Source: Planctomyces sp.
Lineage (GTDB): Bacteria > Planctomycetota > Planctomycetia > Planctomycetales > Planctomycetaceae
NCBI GenBank assembly: GCA_016795105.1
Contig: JAEUIH010000059.1
Span: 1 to 46,149, forward strand
Direction of reading: 5' to 3'
Length of the DNA: 46,149 nucleotides
The first letter of the stretch is position 1. Every line of letters begins with the position of its first letter. Position numbers and translations under genes: made by a program. The notes below the pieces were generated by a model. It was given only the letters and a program-made list of their open reading frames with translations, had not been told where the DNA came from and made no database searches. Below, piece after piece: positions 7,989 to 17,137 of the stretch.

Positions 7989-9887
7989 TCAATGTACAAA
8001 CACAAATTCATTCGAATTCAACAACGCCCAAAACAGGTCCTGATATGCAATCAGCTTATTTCCCGACGGATGCCCATTCAGGAACTTCTGCACCTTCTGC
8101 AGCTCGCCACGCGTCGGCTGACGGCTCAATGCAGCCACATACAAATCTATGATCTTCGCGTTTTCATTTCCCGGCCTGTTCAGAGTCTCAAACAGAAAGC
8201 TGCCACGATCAATGCTGACGGCTTTGTCCATCAGAGGGCTGTTCATCATCATCAGCGCCTGAGGAATCGTTCCGTTGAAAGTCGTTGATTCGTCGTTCTC
8301 GTCGTTATCAAACGCAACAATAAACTGCTGCATCCATACTCGTCGCTGATCTTCCTGTGCCCCCCAGCCACCCTGACCGGCCTTGTGTGCATTCGATGCA
8401 ACGATCAACGAGTCATAAAGCTGCTCTGCCTGCATTGATTTCAGATACATCCGACTGAACAGAGGTGTCTCTCCGGCAGAAGGATTGTCAATGGCATTAT
8501 CTTTCCCAACACGACTCGAAAGATGATAGGCCTCGGTGTTACATATGGTGCGAATCAGTTCCTTCACATTATAACCGGATGCTTCAAACTCCTTCGAAAT
8601 CGCAGCGAGCACTTCCGGGTGCGATGCCGGACTATGAGGTCCCATGTCGTCCACAGGTCGAGTAAATCCGTAGCCAAAGAACTGCGACCATGTCCGATTG
8701 ACGAACGCCTGGGCAATCATCGGAGTCTCACCGTCCATGGGTTCGACGATGAGCTTTGCCAGTTCCTTACGACGATCCGTCTCCGGTCCCTGATCCACTT
8801 CACGCCCCATATACTTCGGAAACGCAACCTGCATCAAACCGCTGCGTTTTTCGTAGTACACCGGCCCGCCAAAGTTTCGCCAAACCACCTCTGAGTAGTC
8901 ATCAACCATTCTCTGAGTCTGCGGATCCAGCTTTCGGTGATCGATCTTATCAACCTGCCGAAAGAAGCTGTTGAACTCCCAGAACTGATTCTGCTGCCAC
9001 TTGTTGAACGGATGGTCATGACACTGAGTACACTGGACCTGCAGGCCGAGGAACAATCGAGTCGTCGCGGCTGTGAGTTGCACACCGTCATCCGGCATCT
9101 GCATCTGAGCCAGAATGAAATTGACCGCACCGTTCTCGTCGTAGCGCCCCTCACCCGTAATGATATCAACAACGATGTCTTTCCACGGACGGTTTTTTGC
9201 AAACGCCTCGCGGAAGAATTTCTCCATCCCCGGACGACTTACTCGGTCAGGCTGGCCTCGACCAATACAGTTGTTCGTCCAGATCGTTGTCATGTTTCGA
9301 ACGTAGTCTTCGTTCTCCAGCAGTGAGTCCACCAGAGCAGTTCGCTTCCGAGGATCCTCGTCGGCGACAAACGACTTGGCTTCTTCCAGTGTTGGAATTC
9401 GACCTAAAACGTCCAGATACACTCGACGGATCCACTCTTCATCCGATGCCATCTCTGATGGCTGAATTTCATTTTCTTCCCAGCCCTGACGAATCTGCTG
9501 GTCAATCAACTCTACCAGTGATCCAGCCGCCGGAGTTTCACTGGCCTGTTCACCGCTCGACTTATCATCTGTGGCCTTTATTGCTGCTTTGGCCTTTGCT
9601 GCTGCTTTGGCCTTTGCTGCAGAACCGACTTCATCGGCCTGAACAACTCCGCTGAACTCTACAGGCATCAATCCCGAGACGGGCACAGCCAACTGCAGAA
9701 TGAATCCCAGCCCACACGCGAGACCTGAAGTCGTCAAGGCGAAGCTTCGATAATTCAGAATTCGAGCAGTCATGCGGCTCATTCGTCTCCAAATGGTCGT
9801 CACAGATCGCTCCAAATCAATGTCCATTTGCCCCTGCGGTTCATGCTTTGGTTGCGTTGTCCTGATGTCTGCTCTTGCAGAGACCAT
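7989..9887 (-). CDS. DUF1549/DUF1553 secreted or anchored protein
   Basis: A 632-residue protein with a basic N-terminus, one hydrophobic segment (about 50-75, signal or anchor), a low-complexity Ala/Lys stretch (about 90-106, [15 protein letters not shown]), a DUF1549 domain (about 120-330) with one CTQCHDHPF motif near 286-290, and a DUF1553 domain (about 350-620; [28 protein letters not shown]). The start at 9887 has AGGAG 8 bases upstream; the frame could begin 69 bases earlier without such a site. With the DUF1501 gene it forms the pair commonly seen in planctomycetes, thought to be a surface assembly acting on complex substrates, though function is unproven. It is a paralogue of the protein at 3751-5925. 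Confidence 0.9.
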   Translation of the reverse strand: MVSARADIRTTQPKHEPQGQMDIDLERSVTTIWRRMSRMTARILNYRSFALTTSGLACGLGFILQLAVPVSGLMPVEFSGVVQADEVGSAAKAKAAAKAKAAIKATDDKSSGEQASETPAAGSLVELIDQQIRQGWEENEIQPSEMASDEEWIRRVYLDVLGRIPTLEEAKSFVADEDPRKRTALVDSLLENEDYVRNMTTIWTNNCIGRGQPDRVSRPGMEKFFREAFAKNRPWKDIVVDIITGEGRYDENGAVNFILAQMQMPDDGVQLTAATTRLFLGLQVQCTQCHDHPFNKWQQNQFWEFNSFFRQVDKIDHRKLDPQTQRMVDDYSEVVWRNFGGPVYYEKRSGLMQVAFPKYMGREVDQGPETDRRKELAKLIVEPMDGETPMIAQAFVNRTWSQFFGYGFTRPVDDMGPHSPASHPEVLAAISKEFEASGYNVKELIRTICNTEAYHLSSRVGKDNAIDNPSAGETPLFSRMYLKSMQAEQLYDSLIVASNAHKAGQGGWGAQEDQRRVWMQQFIVAFDNDENDESTTFNGTIPQALMMMNSPLMDKAVSIDRGSFLFETLNRPGNENAKIIDLYVAALSRQPTRGELQKVQKFLNGHPSGNKLIAYQDLFWALLNSNEFVFVH

Positions 9888-10204
9888 AATTGAAACTCCT
9901 GAGTATCTGGAACGCATCCTGTTTGCAGCAGTAGAGTTACATTGTCGAAGAATCATGGAACAATACCTGCAAATCTACAACAAATTCGACGGGTGATGTT
10001 CGTACGTTTTTCTGAGTTTTCCCTCAAATTCGGGAAATGATGCAATTTCACAACCAATTCGGTCGTTTCCACATGCATCCTGTGCCAATTTCGCATCAGG
10101 GACCAGACCAAACCCAGAGAAAAATCGGCAGAAAGCGATTAACCCGCCTTCTGAAACCGCCGGTTTGAAACGCTCACACCCGAGCGATAGAAGCCTGTAC
10201 TACC

Positions 10205-11602
10205 ATGAAAATCACGTTTCTCGGAGCCGCTGGGGAAGTCACTGGAAGTCAACACCTGATCGAAACTGATTCACTTCGAATCCTGCTCGATTGCGGCCTC
10301 TTTCAAGGCTCTGATGCGGAAACTCGCCCCAAAAACCAGCGATTTCTGTGTAATCCGCGAAGTCTTGACGCGGTCATCCTCTCCCACGCTCATATCGACC
10401 ACTGCGGAAATCTGCCTGGACTCGTACGAGCGGGTTATAAGGGCCCCATCTACTGCACAAGGGCAACCGGCGAAATCGCCTCACTCATGATGCGTGACAG
10501 TGCACGAATCCAGGAAGAAGACGCTCGATACTACGCCAAAAAAAACCTCCGCTGGGGAGAACGCCCATCCGATCCGCTCTATACCGAAGAAGACGCGAAA
10601 GTTGCTTCAAAGCGGTTTGAATATGTCCGTTTCGGCCATTGGGAAAAGCCCAGTACAGACCTGAAGTTTCGATTCCTCCACGCTGGTCATATTCTCGGTT
10701 CTGCCATCACCGAACTCGAACTGAAAGACGGCGATGACTGGAAACGCATCGTGTTCACGGGCGACCTCGGACGAAGAAATCTGCCTCTTCTCGAAGACCC
10801 CGAAACCGTCGATCGCTGTGATGCTCTGATCTGCGAATCCACGTATGCAGATCGAGTCCATCCGGATACGGACAATGTTAAAGTACGACTTTCTGAAATT
10901 ATTTGCGAAGCTTCGCGGCGAAATGGAAAGGTCATCATCCCAGCGTTCAGTCTTGGCCGCACTCAGATGCTGATCTATCTGCTGAACGAGCTTCGCAACG
11001 AAAATGCGATGTGTCGAGTCCCTGTATTTGTGGACAGCCCGCTGGCGACGCGACTCACTGACATCCATCGCGACCATGCAGAAATCATGGATGATGATGT
11101 CCGCCAGACTCTGCTGAATGATGACGATATCTTCGACTTTGAAGGACTCACCTACATCCGCTCGCAGGACGAAAGCATGGCGCTGAACCGCCATAAAGGA
11201 ACCTGTGTCATCATTTCTGCCAGCGGAATGTGTGAAAGCGGACGAATCGTCCACCACCTCAAACATGCGGTCACTGAACCGGAAAATACGATCCTGATTA
11301 TTGGATTTCAGGCCGAAAACACGCTCGGTCGCAGGATCGTGGAACGCCGTCCGTCACTCAACATTTTCGGCAGACAATACCAGCTCAATGCTCAGGTTGT
11401 CGTCCTGAACGGTCTCTCCGCTCATGCCGATGCTGAAGATTTCCGCTGGTGGTTCGGAGCTCTCCAGCGAAAGGGAGGTACCGGTCAGGTGTTCCTCGTC
11501 CACGGCGAACCAGCAGCCGCAAAAGCACTCAGCGAAATCGTTGTCGATGTCTCCGATGAACCACCGATCATCCCTGAATTCAATCAGTCATTCGAGTTGT
11601 AA
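10205..11602 (+). CDS. Metallo-beta-lactamase / beta-CASP nuclease
   Basis: A 465-residue RNA-processing nuclease of the CPSF73/RNase J superfamily, predicted cytoplasmic and zinc-dependent. Metal ligands are visible in HAHIDHCG (residues 60-67), in HAGHILGSA, and in the FTGDLG motif. The beta-CASP region has ESTYADR (motif A), PAFSLGRTQ, and SASGMCESGRIVHHL; the C-terminal part shows GLSAHAD and VHGEP. No KH or RNase J C-terminal domain is present, so it resembles the short bacterial exonuclease group. It is divergent from the DUF1549 gene with 317 bases between the starts, and stands alone. The start at 10205 has only a weak purine-rich site upstream (GATAGAAG). Confidence 0.92.
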   Translation: MKITFLGAAGEVTGSQHLIETDSLRILLDCGLFQGSDAETRPKNQRFLCNPRSLDAVILSHAHIDHCGNLPGLVRAGYKGPIYCTRATGEIASLMMRDSARIQEEDARYYAKKNLRWGERPSDPLYTEEDAKVASKRFEYVRFGHWEKPSTDLKFRFLHAGHILGSAITELELKDGDDWKRIVFTGDLGRRNLPLLEDPETVDRCDALICESTYADRVHPDTDNVKVRLSEIICEASRRNGKVIIPAFSLGRTQMLIYLLNELRNENAMCRVPVFVDSPLATRLTDIHRDHAEIMDDDVRQTLLNDDDIFDFEGLTYIRSQDESMALNRHKGTCVIISASGMCESGRIVHHLKHAVTEPENTILIIGFQAENTLGRRIVERRPSLNIFGRQYQLNAQVVVLNGLSAHADAEDFRWWFGALQRKGGTGQVFLVHGEPAAAKALSEIVVDVSDEPPIIPEFNQSFEL

Positions 11603-11651
11603 CCCTGATTTCATAACAAACTCTCTGAATCGGATTCGCCACTCACGGCGT

Positions 11652-12110
11652 TCAGGCTCCGGATCCGTCGAGCAGCCTCACAATCAAGCTTCGAACTTCG
11701 CGTTCGAGGTGTTCGATTGTCGCTGCCGGCGGGCCGCAGTCGATGTCATCGATGTGCCAGAATTCGACACGCTCGAGCCAGTCCGGAAAGTCTGATTCAA
11801 GCATACTTCTGTGCTCAGCTTCCTTCACAGCGACAATATGCTGACTCCGCTCAAAGTCGCAGGTCAACACTGCGATCGGAAAGCGTTCACTGGATTCATC
11901 CCGGATTCCAAAGCGTTCCAGCGCTGCAACCGTGTGAACCGAAATCGGCCCCGGATTTCGCTCATCCGGTTTCAACCCCCGCGACTCCGCCACCCACCGA
12001 TCACCTGCAGAGATGTGTGAATACTCCAAAGCCATCAGATGATTGAACAAAATCTCAGCAAACCGACTGCGATAGTAGTTGCCAGTACAAAGAAACATGA
12101 CCAGCTTCAT
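11652..12110 (-). CDS. Low-molecular-weight protein-tyrosine-phosphatase-like protein
   Basis: A 152-residue cytoplasmic protein with the phosphatase P-loop near its N-terminus: C8 in FLCTGNYYRSR gives C-x5-R followed by S. A DFPDW segment near residue 110 may supply the general acid aspartate. The usual LMW-PTP loop is CxGNxCRSP; here Tyr-Tyr replaces the second half, so the substrate may differ (arsenate reductase and phosphatase roles both occur in this fold). The start at 12110 is preferred (GGAG about 10 bases upstream). It converges on the beta-CASP nuclease with 49 bases between stop codons. Confidence 0.8.
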   Translation of the reverse strand: MKLVMFLCTGNYYRSRFAEILFNHLMALEYSHISAGDRWVAESRGLKPDERNPGPISVHTVAALERFGIRDESSERFPIAVLTCDFERSQHIVAVKEAEHRSMLESDFPDWLERVEFWHIDDIDCGPPAATIEHLEREVRSLIVRLLDGSGA

Positions 12111-12248
12111 GCAAACCATCTCCGAGCCATCACGGACTTCCCCCAAACAATGCATCCGAAGAAACAATGCACCCGAAGAGTATCACCGCTTGCAGAGATC
12201 CGAAATCCCTGAGATACTTCGCCACGGGGATTTGAGTACTCAAATTCA

Positions 12249-12322
<74 letters not shown>

Positions 12323-12718
12323 TTCGCTTCGCGAATAGAGAGTTGATTGGAGAGAGTAGAGAATAGAGCCATCGTGGACGTTTGTTCGGGGCTCAGTCTC
12401 TTTGAGAGACTCGATCTGCTGCTGGATTCTTTTCATTGAGTTTTGGGCTTCCAGGGATTCAATTCGGTGAGCGACCGTGCCATCACCCCGGGACACAGCG
12501 GCGGCGTGGATTTTTTCAGTCCGACCTTCGGCGGTGAAGGTTTGCGTGATTCGCGGTTCAAACTTTATGTTGCGAATTCCGTGGTCAGTCGAAGCATCAA
12601 AACCAGACACTGATGGGCACTCCTTCCCGAGCAATATTGAGGCATGAATTCATGGCCTGCTGGCCGATAATCTCTGAAAGGGAAGTGATTATTCGTTCTG
12701 CGGGGAAGGGTGGGGCTC
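12323..12718. other. Gap after the tRNA with possible gene remnant
   Basis: No intact gene. On the minus strand about 12390-12600 encodes a coding-looking stretch (ITQTFTAEGRTEKIHAAAVS ... IESLEAQNSMKRIQQQIES) in a frame that runs into the tRNA, so it cannot be a normal gene; it may be a decayed fragment. The right end holds the promoter region and ribosome site of the zinc-ribbon gene. Confidence 0.4.
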
Positions 12719-13396
12719 ATGTACTGTTCAGAATGCGGGACTCGAGCATCCGGCAAATTCTGCCACAAGTGTGGAAGTCGGCTGCATTCGCCCGAACAGC
12801 AACAGGACTCGGTTGTCGATACCGATGTTGAGTGGGAATCGGATGTTCCGTGGGAACACGATCCGCGGTACGAACGAATTGTTCGAGTGGAAGCCGTCCG
12901 CTCTGCAATTACTCGACATTCAGCAGCGGCTCCCAAAGGTATCTCGGGAGAAGCCATTCTTGAGGTCTACGATAAGATCGTTGCATCGCCAATCCCTCTG
13001 GCAACCCTCGCGGCCGTCGTTCAACCTCTGTACGCGTCCTGGGGAATTCGCACCGGAAAGGAGCGGTCAGAAGTTGTCGACATGCCAATCGGCCGCACAA
13101 TCGCCGTTGCCCTGATTTCACTCGCGAAGCATGGATTGCCCTTCCAGGATGCTCAGCAGTCGGACTCCGGATGTCAGCTGAACGCCGAATTGCCGTCTTC
13201 GATTTGCGCATTGAAGGGCAGCCTGAGTATTACTCTGATTCAACAGGGTCAAAAGACCACGGTTCATGCCGCAACAACAATCCCTGGTCAGATGTATGAC
13301 TGGGGAAAAAGCGATCGATGTCTTGATCAACTCCTCAGCGACATTCGATCCGGACACGATCTTCCCCCCGGAATCAGCCAGCGTTCCGCCGCATAG
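12719..13396 (+). CDS. Zinc-ribbon protein of unknown function
   Basis: A 225-residue protein. The N-terminus is a zinc ribbon with two CxxC knuckles (CSECG at residues 3-7 and CHKCG at about 15-19). The rest has no recognised motif: an acidic, Trp-containing linker, then a mixed alpha/beta part (about 75-200) without membrane segments. The ATG at 12719 lies behind a G-rich ribosome site (GGGGAAGGG); a GTG three codons upstream is possible. It is unlinked to its neighbours, with a tRNA on one side and a repeat-rich gap on the other. I do not recognise the family; a nucleic-acid or protein-binding adaptor role would be a guess. Confidence 0.75.
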   Translation: MYCSECGTRASGKFCHKCGSRLHSPEQQQDSVVDTDVEWESDVPWEHDPRYERIVRVEAVRSAITRHSAAAPKGISGEAILEVYDKIVASPIPLATLAAVVQPLYASWGIRTGKERSEVVDMPIGRTIAVALISLAKHGLPFQDAQQSDSGCQLNAELPSSICALKGSLSITLIQQGQKTTVHAATTIPGQMYDWGKSDRCLDQLLSDIRSGHDLPPGISQRSAA

Positions 13397-13412
13397 TGAA
13401 TTGCTGTGACGT

Positions 13413-13460
13413 CACGCAAAGTAGACATCACACAAAGTAGACATCACACAAAGTAGACAT
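13413..13460. repeat. 16-bp tandem repeat, three copies
   Basis: CACGCAAAGTAGACAT followed by two identical copies of CACACAAAGTAGACAT, then a partial fourth beginning CAC. It starts 17 bases past the stop codon of the zinc-ribbon gene. No stem-loop is evident. Confidence 0.9.
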
Positions 13461-13558
13461 CACGCTCCGTCGTGATAAATGACGCGCTGGTTCGCCCATG
13501 CCAGACGCTGCCACGGTTCGCGGCTTCAAGCGGAACCGATTACGAGCGCCGCTGCGCT

Positions 13559-13656
<98 letters not shown>

Positions 13657-13871
13657 AGGAAATGCCCCAGTTTCGGCAGCACAAGAATCACGAAAAGGCC
13701 GGGAGGGTCGACACACCAACACTCCGCTGTTTCAAGATGTAGAACCCAACACAGTCGCAATGTGTCAACCCTCCGGGCCTGAAACGCTGGCAGTATCTGT
13801 CCTGACGTTCTGCAATTGGCCACAGACAGAGCAGAGAATCGCCGAACAGGTGTCCCTGTTTCATACAGCGT

Positions 13872-13920
13872 GATTGGTCACCACGAAATACACGAACCAC
13901 ACGAAAAAAAAACAATCGGG
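13872..13920 (+). repeat. Dispersed 49-bp repeat, copy 2
   Basis: Matches the reverse complement of 395-443 with only a few differences. It is followed by an A-rich run and then by a sequence ending TCTTCCGTGGTTAAAAC, which itself looks like repeat material. Confidence 0.75.
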
Positions 13921-14046
13921 TACTCCTGCGATTCTTCCGTCTTTTCCGCGTCTTCCGTGGTTAAAACGACATCCCTGCCCGCAAGTACCCCAATCTGCTG
14001 GCCTCCCTGAATCTGCTGGACGACAAACTCCACCTGCCGTTCATTC

Positions 14047-14086
14047 GTGCTCGTGCTCGTGCTCAGTGATAACGGTGCTCGTGCTC
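14047..14086 (-). repeat. Short GTGCTC runs, complementary to the GAGCAC array
   Basis: Three copies of GTGCTC (14047-14064), a 10-base interruption, and two more (14075-14086). They are the reverse complement of the GAGCAC unit about 400 bases to the left, so the two tracts can pair as an inverted repeat. Confidence 0.85.
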
Positions 14087-14195
14087 GTAATCGATGGCGC
14101 GGTGGGTAGAGGATCGATGGTGATCCGGCGTGCGAAGGCGTTGGCGGGGTTCGCGTCATCACGGCGGAGCGGGATGAGTACTTTGCCCATAGCAA

Positions 14196-15674
14196 CTACT
14201 GCCGACGCAGTAGCCTCCACGCGGGGGAGGCAGCGAGCAGTCCGCGTTTGGGGATCGGGGTTCCGGCGAACATGCTGGCAAGGTCCAGCATCACTTCCGG
14301 CATATCGCCATAGTACGTATGACCTGTACTAAACAGATCCGAAGAAACATCCGAGACGTCAACTACGTCCCAGCGATCGAGGGCATCGACTTCTTTCGAG
14401 AATTCATTGATCGATCCCAGAGTCTTCCAGCCGTTGAGCTGCTCAGAGAACTTCAGAGCCTTGTCGTATCGAGATGCATAGATTGTGAACTGTCGGCTGA
14501 ATCCCTGAATCCGGTTTACGGTCGACTTACTGAAGTGTTGAGCATTGACATCGGGGGCCGCCATTGCGATCGCATCAAACATCGGCTGAACCTTCTTCGG
14601 TCCGCCCGCCTGATCACACATGATACGCAGTGACTCTGTGAGCAAATGATTGCCCATGCTGTGAGCCACCAGGTGAATTCTTCGAGCACCGGTTCGCTGA
14701 GCCAGTTGAGTCAGGATCTCGACCATCGCATCGCGAGACTCATCAGCCCGCCTAAGGTCGTTTGTATAGTTCCAGCGATTCAACCCTTCCTCCGAACTGC
14801 CGGCTGGCCAGCTGAAGAACATCGCCGGACCGGGGTAGTTCATGTCGTATGCCATCTGAGCAGTCCGCCTCGCGGCATCTCGAAATGACGCACTGAATCC
14901 ATGCACATAGACCAGCAGCTGACGATCATCGCCTGCTGAAACGGAAGTCGAAAGCGAACTCCAGAACTGCACTTCATTCACACACTCAATCTGCATCAGG
15001 ACAACATGCTTTGCCGGGTCCTGACTGAATTCGAACTTCAACACCGAAGGTTCCGGCAATGTCCCCGGTGGGCGTTTATATGGAATACTGACATCACACA
15101 CACCAAACGACAGAGGCCCGGTCGTCGCTCCAAAAAACGTATCCGGATCACTCATCCCCTCTTCAATCACTGCCTGCTCACGATTCGTCACAAAATAAAC
15201 CTGCTCACGAGAAAACCCTTTCCGCTCAACTTCCTGGCCTCCTCGCCGAATCACCACCGCAGGTTCTGTATCGACAGGCACTTCCGTTGAACGAACGATT
15301 TCTTCAGGACTCGCCATTTCGTCTGAACCAGCCGGTTCTTCAGGAGCAGCCGGTTCTACAGGAGTCGGCACGACGTCGGTGACTCCCGTCCCTGGCCAAT
15401 CAGCACCCGCACCAGCTCCTGGCCATTCGGAGCCTGCACCAGCTCCTTCAGTCCCCACGACGGACTCTGGATCGAATTCACCTGGAATCCCATCAGAGTC
15501 AGAAATTGCGTCAGGGCCTGCCGTTCCCGCCGAAGCTGACTCCTCGACCCGACGCGACTCATTCTTCGCTCCACAACCGGACGCGACGACCATGAAGAAC
15601 AGAGCCATCCACACAAAGCCGAGGCAACAGTGATGTCGGGAAGCACAGGATCGCGAAGAAAATCGATTCAGCAT
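14196..15674 (-). CDS. Lipoprotein alpha/beta hydrolase (DUF900-type)
   Basis: A 492-residue predicted lipoprotein: hydrophobic N-terminus ending in VVASGC, a lipobox-like site. A long low-complexity linker follows (about 40-140, rich in Gly, Glu, Pro, with a GAGAGSEWPGAGAGADWPG-type duplication). The C-terminal two thirds are an alpha/beta hydrolase: oxyanion segment VYVHGFSASF, nucleophile elbow VAHSMGNHL, aspartate in AAPDVNA, histidine in STGHTYYGD. This matches the DUF900 group of esterase-like proteins. The substrate is unknown. The ATG at 15674 has AGGA 7 bases upstream and gives a proper signal peptide; an ATG 30 bases earlier has no ribosome site. It stands alone, divergent from the STAS gene. 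Confidence 0.88.
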   Translation of the reverse strand: MLNRFSSRSCASRHHCCLGFVWMALFFMVVASGCGAKNESRRVEESASAGTAGPDAISDSDGIPGEFDPESVVGTEGAGAGSEWPGAGAGADWPGTGVTDVVPTPVEPAAPEEPAGSDEMASPEEIVRSTEVPVDTEPAVVIRRGGQEVERKGFSREQVYFVTNREQAVIEEGMSDPDTFFGATTGPLSFGVCDVSIPYKRPPGTLPEPSVLKFEFSQDPAKHVVLMQIECVNEVQFWSSLSTSVSAGDDRQLLVYVHGFSASFRDAARRTAQMAYDMNYPGPAMFFSWPAGSSEEGLNRWNYTNDLRRADESRDAMVEILTQLAQRTGARRIHLVAHSMGNHLLTESLRIMCDQAGGPKKVQPMFDAIAMAAPDVNAQHFSKSTVNRIQGFSRQFTIYASRYDKALKFSEQLNGWKTLGSINEFSKEVDALDRWDVVDVSDVSSDLFSTGHTYYGDMPEVMLDLASMFAGTPIPKRGLLAASPAWRLLRRQ

Positions 15675-16036
15675 GCTCACATCCTGTGACAAAGTGGACT
15701 CCATTCAGCAGGTCAGGCGGAGTTTGACGATTAAGCCGCAAATCCGTCAACATCCGTTTTCGGCCATTGGGAGCCCCTGAATTGCCAAACCGAAAACAAC
15801 GATTGGGAAGTTTCCCGCCAAATTCGGCCGCGAGTCTGATGGAACCAGGACGGGAACGACTGAGATCACTTGACACTTTGCAAATGAAGGATAATTATCG
15901 CCTTAGGGAATTCTTTTTTCGAACAAGCGATGAATTTCTCCGCCGATCCGGTCGATCCTTCGCCCGAATCGTCGATCAGAGGCTACAGGGTTCGAATCTA
16001 CACGATCAAACGCTAAAATTGGGCCAGAGGCTAAAA
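15675..16036. other. Divergent intergenic region with leader of the STAS gene
   Basis: No gene. A reading frame continuous with the STAS protein crosses part of this region, but its product has no family resemblance before residue 91 and the STAS start at 16037 has its own ribosome site. A promoter-like sequence lies at 15870-15897. Confidence 0.5.
15870..15897 (+). promoter_or_regulatory. Putative promoter of the STAS/kinase pair
   Basis: A perfect TTGACA (15870-15875) is followed after 16 bases by TAATTA (15892-15897), a poor -10 in an AT-rich tract. It would give a leader of about 135 bases before the STAS start. Confidence 0.4.
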
Positions 16037-16393
16037 ATGGGGAAGTCCGATCGCCGCATTGATATTGAAGAGTTCGATGGAATCACGGTGGCAACGCTTC
16101 TCGAGAAGAAAATTCTCGACGAAGCCAACATCGAAGCTCTCGGCCAGGAACTCTTTGCTCTCGTAGACAAGGATGGCCGCAAAAAGATCATTCTCGACTT
16201 CAGTATCGTGGAATACCTGTCCAGCGCTGCTCTTGGAAAGCTGGTCACCATGGACAAGAAGGCGAAGACCAACGGCGGCAAAGTTGTGCTCTGCAATATC
16301 CAGAAGGACATTCTCGATGTCTTCCGGATTACTCAGCTGCATCGCGTCCTCGTACTGTGCTCTGACCGCGAAGATGCGGTCAAGAAGTTCTGA
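16037..16393 (+). CDS. STAS-domain anti-sigma factor antagonist
   Basis: A single STAS domain of 118 residues, like SpoIIAA/RsbV. The key region is LDFSIVEYLSSAALGKL (about 53-69), where a conserved Asp precedes the Ser pair (62-63) that would be phosphorylated by a partner kinase. The start at 16037 has AGAGG 6 bases upstream and gives the normal length for a stand-alone antagonist. It is followed after 48 bases by a HATPase kinase gene, its expected partner. When unphosphorylated it should bind and disable that kinase, releasing whatever target the kinase holds. Confidence 0.88.
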   Translation: MGKSDRRIDIEEFDGITVATLLEKKILDEANIEALGQELFALVDKDGRKKIILDFSIVEYLSSAALGKLVTMDKKAKTNGGKVVLCNIQKDILDVFRITQLHRVLVLCSDREDAVKKF

Positions 16394-16441
16394 ACTCAGT
16401 ATTCGCCCCCATTCAATAGTGGTGTTCCTGAGAGTCCAGCG

Positions 16442-16879
16442 ATGGCCGAACCAATTTTCTTTCAGAAGAAAATCCCCAGTAATACTGCGGACGGTTTAGT
16501 TATTCAGGAAGAACTTGTCTCGCTGATGGAGCAATTCGAATACAGCATGCGGGACGTTTTTGCGATGCGACTATCGCTTGAAGAAGCCATCACAAACGCC
16601 ATCCGGCATGGCAATAAATTTGCATCCGACAAAGTGGTTTCAATCGAATGCGAGATCAGTGAATTTCGCATGAGAGTGGTTGTGGAAGATCAGGGTGAAG
16701 GATTCGAACCGGAAAGCGTGCCGGACCCGACATCGATCGAATACATCGAGCGTCCCAGCGGGCGGGGACTCATGCTGATGCGAGCCTACCTGAACCGATG
16801 TGAATATAGTAATGGCGGACGTTCGCTGGAAATGGAACGCCATCGCAACAGCGATCTGCCCAGAGTCGACGATGAATGA
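16442..16879 (+). CDS. RsbW-like anti-sigma serine kinase (HATPase)
   Basis: A 145-residue GHKL ATP-binding protein of the anti-sigma regulatory kinase type. The N box is SLEEAITNAIRHGN (about 45-58), the G1 box VEDQGEGFEP (about 81-90), and the G2 region PSGRGLMLM (about 105-113). It would phosphorylate the STAS protein encoded just upstream and bind a sigma factor or another target. No B-type sigma factor or PP2C phosphatase is nearby, so the rest of the circuit must lie elsewhere. The start has only a weak ribosome site. A 7-bp hairpin follows the stop codon (16880-16900). Confidence 0.88.
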   Translation: MAEPIFFQKKIPSNTADGLVIQEELVSLMEQFEYSMRDVFAMRLSLEEAITNAIRHGNKFASDKVVSIECEISEFRMRVVVEDQGEGFEPESVPDPTSIEYIERPSGRGLMLMRAYLNRCEYSNGGRSLEMERHRNSDLPRVDDE

Positions 16880-16981
16880 CCGATTTGCTTTGAAAATCGG
16901 GTCTCAGAATCGGCGATCGACACTGTACAGGGGCGGAAAATCCGGGAAATTGGGCGATTTCCGGCGAATCGCAGCATGGAA

Positions 16982-17011
16982 TTGATTGTTTTCCGCCAAA
17001 CTCTCTAGAAT
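16982..17011 (+). promoter_or_regulatory. Putative promoter of the pyruvate dehydrogenase genes
   Basis: TTGATT (16982-16987), an 18-base spacer and TAGAAT (17006-17011) lie 127 bases upstream of aceE. The boxes are near consensus; no operator was recognised. Confidence 0.4.
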
Positions 17012-17137
17012 CCCGCAGCGATTTGAGTTTCGCCGTGCGTTCGGAGTGCGCAAAGGGGTTAGCCGTTCTCAGACACGGTTGACCGAATTGAAAAAACGGA
17101 TTGAACCTGGAAACGATTAGATTAAACGGGGACTGAA

